Source: JAABRU01 sp050180235
Lineage (GTDB): Bacteria > Desulfobacterota > Desulfobacteria > Desulfobacterales > Desulfococcaceae
Assembly (NCBI GenBank): GCA_050180235.1
Contig: JBFXEJ010000015.1
Coordinates: forward strand, 9,716 to 73,715
DNA length: 64,000 bases
Direction: 5' to 3'
Shown here one piece after another: positions 43,966 through 53,711 of this stretch; within the stretch, counting starts at the first letter, position 1, and every line of letters starts with the position of its first letter. Both the position numbers and the translations under genes were made by a program. Below the pieces are notes generated by a model, which saw only the letters and a list, made by a program, of their open reading frames with translations, ran no database searches and was not told the origin of the DNA.

Positions 43966-45081
43966 TTAAACCTTTTCAAAAAACGTATCCGGTTTCTCCG
44001 GATCAAACATCTCTCCTGCCCAAAACAGGGTAATCAGTTCTTTTTTTCCTGTGTTTTCTATGGAATGGGTATATCCGGGCGGAATATCCAGCACCTCAAT
44101 TTTATCCCCTGAAACCGGATAATTCAATATTTCACCATTAAGAATATGCCTGAATTTTACAACAGCCTCTCCCTGTATAACACAGAATTTTTCAACTTTG
44201 CTGTTATGAAAATGATTTCCCCGGACAACTCCGGCATGGGTTTTGGAAACAAAAATCTGTCCGAAATGCCTTGATTTTATCAGTTCAGCCAGCCATCCTC
44301 TCTGGTCGGTTTTCATATCCAAAGTATAAGAAAAATCTTTTTTATCCAGATAAGAAAGATAAGTGGCATACAAACATCTGGTCAGGCTGTCGTTCATATC
44401 AGGGATGGTGAGTGATGAACGGATATTTTTTAATTCATAAACTTTTTTTGCCAGTTCTCCCAATGTGATTTTATACCTGGGGATGATCTCACCGTAAACC
44501 ATAGCTTTATAAGATTCCGGCTGTGTTAATATTTTCACAAATTTACTTATTACATCATCAATATAAACCAGTTCCAGTTCTCTGTTTTCATCAGAGATAA
44601 CTATATCCAGATCATGAGAAATATTATGGCAAAAAGTTGCCACCACTGAATTGTAATTCGGTCTGCACCATTTGCCAAAAACATTGGGAAGCCGGTATAT
44701 GTGTATCTGTCCCCCTGTTTTTTCTGCATATTGGATTAATATATCCTCCGCGTGTTTTTTGCTTTTTCCATAAGGATTATCAAGCATTGCCTGAACAGAG
44801 GATGCCAGGACAATTACAGGTTTTTTCGCCATATTTTCAAGACTGTCTGCCATTGTCTTTGTCAGCCCCGCATTGACCAGTTCAAATTTTTCATTGTTTT
44901 CAGGTCTGTTGACTCCTGCAAAATGATAGACAATATCTGCTTTTTCCAAATGCTTTTGCAATAATGCCGGATTATCATCACGGTTAAACATCAGAACTTC
45001 AATATTATCCTGCTTTTTTAGTGCCGCAAGCATATTTTTGCCCATAAAACCGTTTGCACCTGTGATCAAGGCTGTTTTCAT
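43966..45081 (-). CDS. fnlB: UDP-sugar reductase/epimerase FnlB/CapF-like
   Basis: 371 residues from the ATG 9 bp after AGGAG. N-terminal short-chain dehydrogenase domain with TGANGFMG (NAD(P) site) and a YGKSK catalytic Tyr-Lys pair at about 105-109. The C-terminal ~115 residues form a cupin (GVVRGNHFHNSKVEKF, metal-binding His pattern), the hallmark of CapF/FnlB. It acts on the 4-keto intermediate made by FnlA toward UDP-L-FucNAc. It starts 13 bp after the fnlA stop. Confidence 0.92.
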   Translation of the reverse strand: MKTALITGANGFMGKNMLAALKKQDNIEVLMFNRDDNPALLQKHLEKADIVYHFAGVNRPENNEKFELVNAGLTKTMADSLENMAKKPVIVLASSVQAMLDNPYGKSKKHAEDILIQYAEKTGGQIHIYRLPNVFGKWCRPNYNSVVATFCHNISHDLDIVISDENRELELVYIDDVISKFVKILTQPESYKAMVYGEIIPRYKITLGELAKKVYELKNIRSSLTIPDMNDSLTRCLYATYLSYLDKKDFSYTLDMKTDQRGWLAELIKSRHFGQIFVSKTHAGVVRGNHFHNSKVEKFCVIQGEAVVKFRHILNGEILNYPVSGDKIEVLDIPPGYTHSIENTGKKELITLFWAGEMFDPEKPDTFFEKV

Positions 45082-45093
45082 AAATGGCATCTC

Positions 45094-46101
45094 CTACTTC
45101 AAGGCTTCCTGAATATACTGTTCCTGTAATAATAATTCTTTTATCTCCTCAATGCTCAGTCGTTTGGCATTGTGGGAAGTGTAATCTGTCTGTCCGGAAA
45201 GCTGCTGTTCCCCTTCTGTGAAATATTTGCTGTAATTCAGGGATCGGGTATCTGCCACAATCCGGTAATAATCCCCGCAGTCAATTGCCTTGACAAATTC
45301 CTCACGGGTTAAAAGGGTTTCATACAGTTTTTCCCCATGCCGGGTTCCGATAATTTTGATTTCATTATCAGCATTGAACAGTTCTTTCATGGCTTTTGCC
45401 AAATCACCTATGGTTGCACCCGGTGCTTTTTTTACAAAAATATCACCCGGGCTGCCATGTTCAAACGCATACAAAACCAGTTCCACTGCACTGTCCAGAG
45501 ACATCATAAACCGGGTCATATTGGGATCAGTTACAGTCAGAGGCAACCCTTCTGTAATCTGTTTTATAAACAAAGGGATAACCGATCCCCTTGATCCCAT
45601 TACATTTCCGTATCGTGTGCCGCATAATACAGTTTTGTCAGGATTGACTGTCCGTGATTTGGCAACCATCAGTTTTTCCATCATGGCTTTTGACAGTCCC
45701 ATGGCATTGATGGGATATACTGCCTTGTCCGTGCTTAACACAATTACAACTTTGACATTGTTGGCAATGGCTGCGTTCATCACATTTTCCGCTCCCAGAG
45801 AATTGGTTCTGATCGCCTCCATTGGGTAGAATTCACAGGAAGGAACCTGTTTTAATGCTGCGGCATGGAAAACATAGTCAACACCGTTCATGGCATCTTT
45901 CAGGCTGCTGAAATCACGCACATCACCTATATAGAATCTGAGTTTGTCATTGTTATAGGACAGCCTCATATCTTCCTGCTTTTTTTCATCTCTGCTGAAG
46001 ATGCGGATTTCCCTGATTTCTGTATGCAGCAGTTTGTTGAGTACCGCATTGCCAAAAGAACCGGTCCCGCCGGTTATGAACAAAGTTTTATCTTTAAACA
46101 T
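45094..46101 (-). CDS. fnlA: UDP-GlcNAc 4,6-dehydratase/5-epimerase FnlA/CapE-like
   Basis: 335 residues from the ATG after GGAG. Extended SDR fold: TGGTGSFG (about 9-16) for NAD binding, AAALKQVPSCEFYPMEAI, and STDKAVYPINAMGLSK, where Met replaces the usual catalytic Tyr, as is characteristic of FlaA1/CapE-type dehydratases. The C-terminal GTRHGEKLYETL is conserved in this group. It is the first enzyme of UDP-L-FucNAc synthesis and heads the fnlABC set. Confidence 0.92.
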   Translation of the reverse strand: MFKDKTLFITGGTGSFGNAVLNKLLHTEIREIRIFSRDEKKQEDMRLSYNNDKLRFYIGDVRDFSSLKDAMNGVDYVFHAAALKQVPSCEFYPMEAIRTNSLGAENVMNAAIANNVKVVIVLSTDKAVYPINAMGLSKAMMEKLMVAKSRTVNPDKTVLCGTRYGNVMGSRGSVIPLFIKQITEGLPLTVTDPNMTRFMMSLDSAVELVLYAFEHGSPGDIFVKKAPGATIGDLAKAMKELFNADNEIKIIGTRHGEKLYETLLTREEFVKAIDCGDYYRIVADTRSLNYSKYFTEGEQQLSGQTDYTSHNAKRLSIEEIKELLLQEQYIQEALK

Positions 46102-46181
46102 AATACCGCTCCTTAACATATTACCCTGATCCTGTTTCCGGAACTTCCGGACTCCGAAATGAACCAAATTTAATTTAAATC

Positions 46182-46256
46182 AGCCACGAATGACACGAAT
46201 CTGCACGAATTGCACAAACCATAAAATAATTTGTGCAATTTTTGTCATTCGTGGCT
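46182..46256. repeat. CCACGAAT palindromic repeat
   Basis: AGCCACGAAT ... ATTCGTGGCT with inner CACGAAT repeats. Its flanks (TTTAAAT on one side, TGTACCATTAAATCTTCTG on the other) match the copies at 4068 and 48045, so the element is about 120 bp. Confidence 0.75.
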
Positions 46257-46335
46257 GTACCATTAAATCTTCTGTGTAATGGTATAGTTATCTTTTCATT
46301 TAGTCATTCACCCTGCCCGCTGTTTTAGCTCTGCC

Positions 46336-47937
46336 TTACATTCCTGTCTCAATAAAAACAGGAACCACCTTTGTCTGTGATACCTTATCCTGATAATCTG
46401 CTTCATATTTTCTGCGGTTTTCATCGTCAATATATTCCACAAAAAAAATCAGAAAAATCTCTGCAAGTCGCAACTGCCTCCCGTACTGGGCAGCCTGTGT
46501 CAGTGCATCTCTGTAAGCTGTTTCGTCTGTATAGGTTTTCAGTTCAAGTCCGTAAGTCTTGCTGCTGTATTTGATGATAATATCTATTTTCCCGTTTCCT
46601 GTGGGAAATTCAGGATACACATTCCCGTTTTTGGGAGCAAGGAACTGAAATAAATACATATACAGGTTAAAATGAAACACAGCCTCATAAATCCGCAGAT
46701 CTTTCCGTCTCGGCGCATCTTTCAGCAGCCATTCCCTGTTTTTTTTCAGATATTTTTCATACTGTCTCATGAGATTTCTGATGTTCAAATGATCCTCTGT
46801 AATCACATCAGCAAGGCTTTCAAATGGTTCCACCAGTTTTCCCATGTATCTGAACAGTTCATTGGAAAAATAATTGAAGAGCCGTTTCTGGACAAAGGGG
46901 GATGAAAATTTTACATAAAATTTTGTCTCATCAGCCTGTTCCCTGTCAATGACACCGTTCATGTACAGATAAGCAATGTCACTGTTATCATATTTGAAAG
47001 GTATTTTTTCATCTGTTTTGAACAGTTCCAGAACCATATTTCTGTACGGCTCTTTGTCAGATTTGCTTATGATATTAAGAATATTGTTGTTCGGAAGAAT
47101 ATCAGTGGCATAGGCATATGCAATTTCAAAATCCTTCATCGTTGCAGTTCTGTTTTTGTCCGGCACATGGTTTTCATATCCTTCTGAGAGCAGTTCTCCG
47201 AACCAGCAGGTCAGTCCGGGCTGTCCTTTTGTTTCATAATACAGTTTCTGCACAACATCCTGTTCAATCCTATGTCCGGTTTCATTTTCATAATCTGTAA
47301 ACATTCCTTCAACTTCATCATAAGTAAGATTTGGAATGTGCAGACTTCTCTGAACATTGAAAGGTGATCCGGTCACATTTTCAATGCCGAGAACGCTTCT
47401 TACTCCGATAAGCGCAAGTCCGTGAAGCAGGCATCTTTTTTGGGAACTTTTTTTATTCGGTTCATTGATTTTTGTCAGATACATATTTCTGAATTCACTT
47501 GCAAATTTGTTGATAAAATTTTCCTCAATCGCATCAAATTCGTCTATTATAAGAATAAGCGGTTTTGAAAGATATTCCGGTGTGAATAACAACGGAAAAT
47601 TTTTCCATGAATCAATTTGGGGAAAATCTTTTCCAAGAGTTGCGCTCAGTTCTCTGCTCAGTATTTCCAAAACAGTCGTTTCTGATTTTTCATATTTTGC
47701 AGATTCCACTGAAATAATGGCAGCGTCAAATTCCTCTGTTTTTTTAAGCCGTTTTACAACTTCGAGCATGAGCCATGATTTGCCTGTCTGCCTCGGTGCC
47801 CATACAGTGATGTAATGTCCGCCTTTTTCAGGGTCTTCTCCGATTAACTGCTTATATGCTTTGTCAATCAGGCCAGTGCGGGGTGCATAATAATGAAGTT
47901 CCGGATCAACCGGTCCGTAAGATGAAAATTTTCTCAT
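46336..47937 (-). CDS. AAA-like ATPase with C-terminal PD-(D/E)XK nuclease domain
   Basis: 533 residues from the ATG 5 bp after AGGAG; the frame runs further upstream but through a CCACGAAT repeat and is not real coding there. N-terminal P-loop APRQTGKSW (about 48-55), Walker B LILIIDEFD (about 127-135). The C-terminal domain has GKIDIIIKYSSKTYGLELKT (about 465-485), an Asp...ExK nuclease pattern. This is the widespread AAA-ATPase_like/PDDEXK architecture of unknown, probably defence- or mobile-element-related role. It separates the fnl genes from the rest of the polysaccharide locus. Confidence 0.75.
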   Translation of the reverse strand: MRKFSSYGPVDPELHYYAPRTGLIDKAYKQLIGEDPEKGGHYITVWAPRQTGKSWLMLEVVKRLKKTEEFDAAIISVESAKYEKSETTVLEILSRELSATLGKDFPQIDSWKNFPLLFTPEYLSKPLILIIDEFDAIEENFINKFASEFRNMYLTKINEPNKKSSQKRCLLHGLALIGVRSVLGIENVTGSPFNVQRSLHIPNLTYDEVEGMFTDYENETGHRIEQDVVQKLYYETKGQPGLTCWFGELLSEGYENHVPDKNRTATMKDFEIAYAYATDILPNNNILNIISKSDKEPYRNMVLELFKTDEKIPFKYDNSDIAYLYMNGVIDREQADETKFYVKFSSPFVQKRLFNYFSNELFRYMGKLVEPFESLADVITEDHLNIRNLMRQYEKYLKKNREWLLKDAPRRKDLRIYEAVFHFNLYMYLFQFLAPKNGNVYPEFPTGNGKIDIIIKYSSKTYGLELKTYTDETAYRDALTQAAQYGRQLRLAEIFLIFFVEYIDDENRRKYEADYQDKVSQTKVVPVFIETGM

Positions 47938-48044
47938 AAAAGGCTCCTGACAGAATTGAAAGAAATATACCATTACTTGAAACATTTCAGTTATAAAATA
48001 CCGCATTCGAAAGGGTTGCCTCAGCAGAGTTTTACAGTTAAAAC

Positions 48045-48113
48045 AGCCACGAATAACACGAATATGCACGAATGCACAAACCATAATTCGTGTCATTCGT
48101 GAAATTCGTGGCT
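48045..48113. repeat. CCACGAAT palindromic repeat
   Basis: AGCCACGAAT ... ATTCGTGGCT, followed by TGTACCATCAAATCTTCTG as in the 46-kb copy. The gap 47938-48483 otherwise holds a ~35-codon remnant frame on the minus strand and a short AAAGGTTTTCAACCTTT hairpin. Confidence 0.75.
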
Positions 48114-48483
48114 GTACCATCAAATCTTCTGAGTAATGGTATAAGAGGTTTTTTTCCGTTCCTTCCAGAATATCAACGGCAATCTGATCCAATTCATTTC
48201 TGAAGGTTACGGGATCAGCCGGGATTATCCATTTAATGGCTGAAAGTATATAGCGTTCCTATGTCATTTGTGGAATCCGTCAGAAATTATTAAAGGTTTT
48301 CAACCTTTACAGAACATTTTATTCCACAACTCACTTAGGAAAGCTATATGTTCAGAAAAAAAAAGTGTTTAATCTGTTCACAATATTCAGAACTCCATAC
48401 TGAAAAGGATACAGTTTCTCCCTGTAATATTTTTCGTACAAGTTCATATTTTTTCCATACCTCTCTCTGTGCCGGTTTGTCAA

Positions 48484-48762
48484 TCAGCATACAAATCCAG
48501 AAGGTTTGATAAAAGATTTTTCCTGCTGAACCCTTTCATGCAGCCATATTTTAATTATGGAGTTTCGGTCAACTCCTATTTTATTCCGAATGGCGTCGAG
48601 ATCCTGAATGAGAGATTCCGAAATTTCCAGGGAGATGCGTATTTTTCTTCCGGGCCGGATTATTCCTGCGGTTGACATATCAATAATTTCGTGAATGTCT
48701 TCGCCCGCGTCAAATCGCTGGTCAAATTCATCACTGTTTTTGGCAAATGCTTTTTTTTTCAT
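48484..48762 (-). CDS. brnA: BrnA-like antitoxin
   Basis: 92 residues overlapping the upstream brnT frame by 32 bp. The N-terminal part (AKNSDEFDQRFDAGEDIHEIID) binds toxin in this family. The C-terminal half (RPGRKIRISLEISESLIQDL, then NSIIKIWLHERV) is a ribbon-helix-helix DNA-binding region, so autoregulation is expected. BrnT/BrnA modules have the toxin gene first, as here. Confidence 0.8.
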   Translation of the reverse strand: MKKKAFAKNSDEFDQRFDAGEDIHEIIDMSTAGIIRPGRKIRISLEISESLIQDLDAIRNKIGVDRNSIIKIWLHERVQQEKSFIKPSGFVC

Positions 48763-49012
48763 ACAGTTTTTTCTCCTTCAACCTTGATCTTCTTACCGAA
48801 ATTATTCGTATGGCTGTGTCCCGCAATGTATAAACAGCGGTCCATAACCTGTTTTCATGCTTTCCGATCAGAATCCAGCTATTTTCAATGGGATGTGGTG
48901 CATAAATCATTACTCTGTGCGCATCCTGCCAAAGATTTTTCGCTGTTTCAAAATCAATGCCATGCTTCTCATGGTTTGTGATGCTTTTGTTATGATCCCA
49001 TTCAAATAACAT
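48731..49012 (-). CDS. brnT: BrnT-like toxin (ribonuclease)
   Basis: 93 residues. Family signatures: FEWDHNKSITNHEKHGIDFE at the N-terminus and RIISVRRSRLKEKKLYE at the C-terminus, the RelE-like basic patch with (S/A)RRA-type motif. It precedes and overlaps the antitoxin gene. It cleaves RNA in characterised members. Nothing suggests inactivation. Confidence 0.85.
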   Translation of the reverse strand: MLFEWDHNKSITNHEKHGIDFETAKNLWQDAHRVMIYAPHPIENSWILIGKHENRLWTAVYTLRDTAIRIISVRRSRLKEKKLYEKKSICQKQ

Positions 49013-49355
49013 AATTCATTAAAAAGAATAGTGCTCTGTCAAGGTTACGCTGACGGGTAAAAATGCCTTTGGTTTGGACAGTCACAGGAAAAACAACCCG
49101 TCATTTCTTCTATGTTTTATGCTCTCCAGTGCGGAAATTCTCTCCTGCAATCTCATTGCCAGTTCATATTCTCCAGATCATTCAATATATAGTTTTTGAA
49201 GAAAACAAATTTGGGGTTTCCGGCAGGTTGGGTTGAGGAACTAAACCAAACAAACTCAAAGTGTTGGGTTTCACTCTGTTCAACCCGGTCTAACCAAGAC
49301 AATTATCTTAAAGGCTATATACCATTATTAAGATATTCAGAAGATTTAATAGTAC

Positions 49356-50091
49356 AAACACGAATTACACCAATTGCACGAATTATGATTTATGCAATTC
49401 GTGTGGATTCGTGTTATTCGTGGCTGATATACTGTTTTAGCCACGAATTGCACCAATTGCACGAATTTTGTTTTGTGCAATTCGTGTGGATTCGTGTTAT
49501 TCGTGGCTGATATACTGTTTTAGCCACGAATTGCACCAATTGCACGAATTATGATTTATGCAATTCGTGTGGATTCGTGTCATTCGTGGCTGATATACTG
49601 TTTTAGCCACGAATGGCACCAATTGCACGAATCTTGTTTTGTGCAATTCGTGTGGATTCGTGTCATTCGTGGCGGATATACTGTTTTAGCCACGAATGGC
49701 ACCAATTGCACGAATTATGATTTATGCAATTCGTATGGATTCGTGTCATTCGTGGCTGATATACTGTTTTAACCACGAATTGCACCAATTGCACGAATTA
49801 TGATTTATGCAATTCGTGTGGATTCGTGTCATTCGTGGCTGATATACTGTTTTAACCACGAATTGCACCAATTGCACGAATTATGATTTATGCAATTCGT
49901 GTGGATTCGTGTCATTCGTGGCTGATATACTGTTTTAGCCACGAATTGCACCAATTGCACGAATCTTGTTTTGTGCAATTCGTGTGGATTCGTGTCATTC
50001 GTGGCTGATATACTGTTTTAGCCACGAATTGCACCAATTGCACGAATCTTGTTTTGTGCAATTCGTGTTATTCGTGTTATTTGTGGCTGAT
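49356..50091. repeat. Array of nine ~83-bp CCACGAAT palindromic units
   Basis: Units start at about 49356, 49441, 49523, 49607, 49690, 49773, 49856, 49939 and 50022 (82-85 bp period). Each has CCACGAATTGCACCAATTGC ... ATTCGTGTCATTCGTGG inverted arms and the linker CTGATATACTGTTTTAG. Units differ by few bases (TTATGATTTATG or CTTGTTTTGTG in the loop). It occupies most of the 1.1-kb gap between brnT and a glycosyltransferase. Short frames within it are artefacts. The stretch 49013-49355 has a GTTGGGTTGAGGAAC / GTTCAACCC inverted remnant and no gene. Confidence 0.9.
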
Positions 50092-50121
50092 TATCTGTCT
50101 GCAATATGATTTCTCCATGTT

Positions 50122-51270
50122 TTACTTCGGATATTTCTTATTTTGAACTATCTTTCTTAAAAAAGAAAAAGTCTCATCCGCACACCTTTCCCATGAATAA
50201 GCCTGAGATTTATGAAATGCAGACCACGCTGCCTGTTCTCTCAAAGTGGGATTTTCAATAAAAAAACGCAATACCTCAGTAATTTCATCAGGTTTTTCAG
50301 GATCAAAATAACTTTTGACCTTTCCCAATATTTCAGGCATCGGCCCTCTGTCAGAACAGGCTATTGGTAAACCTGATGCCATAGCTTCCAAAAGAATATT
50401 GGGCATATTTTCACAACTGGATGCAAAAATAAACGCATCTGCTTTATGATAATAATCAGACAATTGAGAATAAGGCACAGCACCTTTATATCTGATAAAG
50501 TTTTCATGAGGATCAACTTTTCTTATTGTCTGTTTTAAACGCTTTAACGCGGGCGGATATTCAGGACCGACTAAATCAAGTGCAACTGGTATTCCTTGTT
50601 TTCTAAGTTTTGCAACTGCATCAGCTACATACCATTGATGTTTATATACAGTAATAATAGATACATATAAAAATCGGAAAGGATTTGAAAATGAATATTT
50701 GTCAATGGATTTCTGAGAGCGTGGAGTCTGGCAGAACTGAAAATTTATACCATGAGGAATAACAGCCTGCAATCCTTTTATGTTTATTTTCTGTTTCACA
50801 ACAGAACGTGCATATTCTGTAAGAAAAATCACTCCATCTGCTTTCCGAAAAGTCCTGCCCTGACCATAAAATAGCAATAATAAACGGAAAAATGCCATAG
50901 AAAAAAAATATCTCTGCATTTCACGATATTCAAAGGGCAATAAATTTCGCGACATTGTGACAAATGGTCTGAAATCCCCTGTATAAAGTCCTCCGGGTAC
51001 AAACAGAACATCACAGTGCTGCTGAGCCAAATGTGAAAGTTTTATTTTTTGCCAATAAAAACGGGAAAAAAGTCCTTTATTCAAAAAAGGTTCGAATATA
51101 AGTTTAAGCCAAGATTTTTCTGTAGGCAGTTTTTGAAGCGTTTGCTCGCCTCCCCATACAATAATTTCTTTAAAACTATGTTTTACCGGCTCGGCTGTCT
51201 TCAAGATTTCCACAAGATGAGTTAATCCCCCGCCTGCCCTTAAATTTGAAGCATCAATTCCGATTCGCAT
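50122..51270 (-). CDS. Glycosyltransferase family 4
   Basis: 382 residues, start after AGGAG. GT-B fold with N-terminal GIDASNLRAGGGLTHL and C-terminal FRFLYVSIITVYKHQ, FIFASSCENMPNILLEAMASGLPIACS (the EX7E-like nucleotide-sugar motif; here split as the longest run ENMPNILLEAMASG). The acceptor and sugar are unknown. The stop side faces the repeat array, and the start lies 15 bp from the asparagine synthetase stop, so both are in one transcript. Confidence 0.88.
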   Translation of the reverse strand: MRIGIDASNLRAGGGLTHLVEILKTAEPVKHSFKEIIVWGGEQTLQKLPTEKSWLKLIFEPFLNKGLFSRFYWQKIKLSHLAQQHCDVLFVPGGLYTGDFRPFVTMSRNLLPFEYREMQRYFFSMAFFRLLLLFYGQGRTFRKADGVIFLTEYARSVVKQKINIKGLQAVIPHGINFQFCQTPRSQKSIDKYSFSNPFRFLYVSIITVYKHQWYVADAVAKLRKQGIPVALDLVGPEYPPALKRLKQTIRKVDPHENFIRYKGAVPYSQLSDYYHKADAFIFASSCENMPNILLEAMASGLPIACSDRGPMPEILGKVKSYFDPEKPDEITEVLRFFIENPTLREQAAWSAFHKSQAYSWERCADETFSFLRKIVQNKKYPK

Positions 51271-51285
51271 TAATTTTCTCCTAAT

Positions 51286-53163
51286 TTAATTTGACAAAGA
51301 TACCTTGTATTCCCGCCGCCACAATTCAAACATCGTTAAGGCAAACAAACGGTTTGTATTTGCATACCCATGTTCCTGAGCAACGATTAAGGATCTAATC
51401 ATATTTTTATTAAACAGAGAGGGATCAGCATGCTGCAAGACGGATTTCATATAACTTCCCCATTCTCCCTTAAACCAGTCGGCCAAAGGCATGGTAAAAC
51501 CCTGTTTTCTTTTCAGATCTAAAGATTTCGGCAGGAGACGCTGTGCCAATCTGCGCGGCAATATTTTCCGATCTGTTTCTGTTGCCTTAAAAAAATCCGG
51601 TACACGTCCAAAAGCAAATTCGATAATACGATAATCCAAGAACGGAGCTCGCAGTTCAAGAGAAGCCAGCATAGCGGCTCGGTCTGTTTTTACCAGATAG
51701 CCATCCGCAAGCGTGGATTTAAAATCAGCTTCCATTGCCTGATGGAGAGGAGAATGACCATCTTCGCACAGGCGGGATTTATATGTTTCAGGCTTTAATT
51801 GGAAATTGTATTCTTTCATTATAGGTGATAACAGCCGGGAACGTGACCATTGATCAAAATATAAATTTACATGAGCAATGTTATAAGAGGTATCGCCTGC
51901 AAATCCGATGATATGGTTACGCCCCTGAATACCCGGAGGCAATATATGTGCTGCCGCAAATCCCAAACCCTGCCGAAGTAACTTTGGAATAAACCGTCTT
52001 AAACGGGACATTCTCTGTATCCATGAATAATGATTGTATCCGCCAAACAATTCATCTCCACCATCTCCGCTTAATGCTACGGTAACATGCCTGCGTATCA
52101 GTTTTGAGAGCAGATAAGTCGGCACAATGGCATGATCTGCGATGGGTTCATCATATTGTCTGGCTAATTCCGGCATCAATTCAACAGTAGTCGGTTCGGC
52201 GGCAAGTTCGGTGTGCTGTGTTCCAAAATAATCCGCCACCAGACGGGCAAAAGGACCTTCATCTGATTTTCCGTGTCCCGGAAACGAGACCGTAAAGGTT
52301 TTGACGGGATGAGATGATATATGGGCGGCCATAGAGGTAATCAGGCTGGAATCAATCCCGCCGCTTAACAGAACACCTACAGGAACATCTGCAATCATCT
52401 GCCGCTGAACTGCATCTTTCAATAAGGATTGAAAATCGTTTGTAAGTTCTTCAACAGAAATATTCTGTTGCAAAAGCGGTTCCGGCAAATTCCAGTACTG
52501 CCATGTATGCAGATGATCCGTTTCAATTTCATAGGTCAAAGCATATCCGGGAAGTATTTTGTATACGTCTTTAATCATACACATCTCTCCCGGAACATAA
52601 CCATACGCAAGATAGTGATCCAGTGCATCAATGTTGAGATTTCGGGGAAATTTAGGAGCAGACATAAGGGCTTTGAGTTCTGAAGCAAACATCAGGCTTT
52701 TGTTTGTGTGCTGATAAAAAAGCGGTTTTTCTCCTGCCCGATCACGGGCGAGAAATAAACGGCGAAGTCTGCTGTCATACAGGCAAAAGGCAAACATGCC
52801 GTTTAATTTGGATAAACAGTTCACTCCCCATGCCCGGTATGCTTCCAAAATGACTTCTGTGTCACTGGCAGTGCGGAACTGATGCCCTTTTTTTTCCAAA
52901 TTTTGTTTCAGTTCAAGATAATTATAGATTTCTCCGTTAAAAACAATGGTGAACTGACCGGATATATCCTGCATGGGCTGATGTCCGCCCGGAGAAAGAT
53001 CAATGATTGCAAGACGGCGATGAGCCAACCCTGCCTGACCATCTTCTGACCACCATATTCCCGCGTCATCCGGTCCCCGGTGAATCATGGTATCCCGCAT
53101 GGTCAGTAAAACAGAGCGTTCATGTTTTATTCGATTAGATGCTATTCCGATTATTCCGCACAT
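51286..53163 (-). CDS. asnB: Asparagine synthetase (glutamine-hydrolysing), AsnB type
   Basis: 625 residues. N-terminal class II glutaminase with nucleophile Cys2 (MCGIIGI), HRGPDD and FNGEIYNY (about 1-210). The synthetase domain has the PP-loop GVLLSGGIDSS at about 257-267 and GDGGDELFGGY. Such paralogues in glycan loci often amidate uronic acids or make amide-linked sugars rather than serving only asparagine supply. Neighbours are a glycosyltransferase and sulfotransferases. Confidence 0.9.
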   Translation of the reverse strand: MCGIIGIASNRIKHERSVLLTMRDTMIHRGPDDAGIWWSEDGQAGLAHRRLAIIDLSPGGHQPMQDISGQFTIVFNGEIYNYLELKQNLEKKGHQFRTASDTEVILEAYRAWGVNCLSKLNGMFAFCLYDSRLRRLFLARDRAGEKPLFYQHTNKSLMFASELKALMSAPKFPRNLNIDALDHYLAYGYVPGEMCMIKDVYKILPGYALTYEIETDHLHTWQYWNLPEPLLQQNISVEELTNDFQSLLKDAVQRQMIADVPVGVLLSGGIDSSLITSMAAHISSHPVKTFTVSFPGHGKSDEGPFARLVADYFGTQHTELAAEPTTVELMPELARQYDEPIADHAIVPTYLLSKLIRRHVTVALSGDGGDELFGGYNHYSWIQRMSRLRRFIPKLLRQGLGFAAAHILPPGIQGRNHIIGFAGDTSYNIAHVNLYFDQWSRSRLLSPIMKEYNFQLKPETYKSRLCEDGHSPLHQAMEADFKSTLADGYLVKTDRAAMLASLELRAPFLDYRIIEFAFGRVPDFFKATETDRKILPRRLAQRLLPKSLDLKRKQGFTMPLADWFKGEWGSYMKSVLQHADPSLFNKNMIRSLIVAQEHGYANTNRLFALTMFELWRREYKVSLSN

Positions 53164-53202
53164 ATATTGTAATCCTGACAGAACATACTGAAAAGCAAAA
53201 AA

Positions 53203-53610
53203 TTATTTGGCATTGTTTTTTTCTGTCCATTTATCATTTTTCTCATAACCAAGAAGAATCAATTCTTGTCCTGCATATTTATTAAAAATATGCTTCGCCT
53301 CAGAAGAAAAATGATTCTTCCAGTCACCGGCAATTCCCTTACGCAAAAAGAATTTTTTATTTTGAATCCCCCGTTTTCTGTTTGTCAAATTTTCAAAAGA
53401 GTAATTTTTTTCAATAGATAGCAATTTTTCCATATTAGGCTGTTCACCCGTAATTTTCCAAATAGCTGTCCCCAATGTAGATGAAACAATCCTTTTTTTT
53501 CTTTTGTAAAAAGATATTCAATAAAAGCTGGAAGATTTCTTTTTATATTTTCATAATCATTCAATTTATATGAAAGTCTTAAAAAAACAATAATCCCAAT
53601 ATATTGCTGA
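53203..53610 (-). pseudogene. Sulfotransferase remnant
   Basis: The last 90 codons read the PAPS-sulfotransferase C-terminus: SFENLTNRKRG, then FFLRKGIAGDWKNHF, then the IFNKYAGQELILLGY end. Upstream, in a different frame, DYENIKRNLPAFIEYLF and GLFHLHWG match the middle of the same family, so at least one frameshift and an N-terminal deletion have occurred. No PAPS-binding P-loop remains. It sits between asnB and wzy, next to a second, intact sulfotransferase gene. Confidence 0.65.
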
Positions 53611-53711
53611 ACATCAAACCATTAGGTTGTATTGGTATCGCAAAAAGATTTTCAATTTTCGTTGAACCCGTCAGGACAAGTCCGTTATATAAAAATAATT
53701 AATTATAGAAG

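Noticed and set aside
47938..48192. N-terminal extension of the AAA/nuclease protein
   Set aside because: The extension runs through a CCACGAAT repeat; the internal ATG has AGGAG at correct spacing.
48125..48252. Possible small gene remnant on the minus strand (RYILSAIKWIIPADP, LDQIAVDILEGTEKNL)
   Set aside because: Looks protein-like but lacks a start, ends in a repeat, and no family was recognised.
49196..49772. Small + strand frames in the palindrome array
   Set aside because: Repetitive translations of the CCACGAAT repeat, no ribosome-binding sites.
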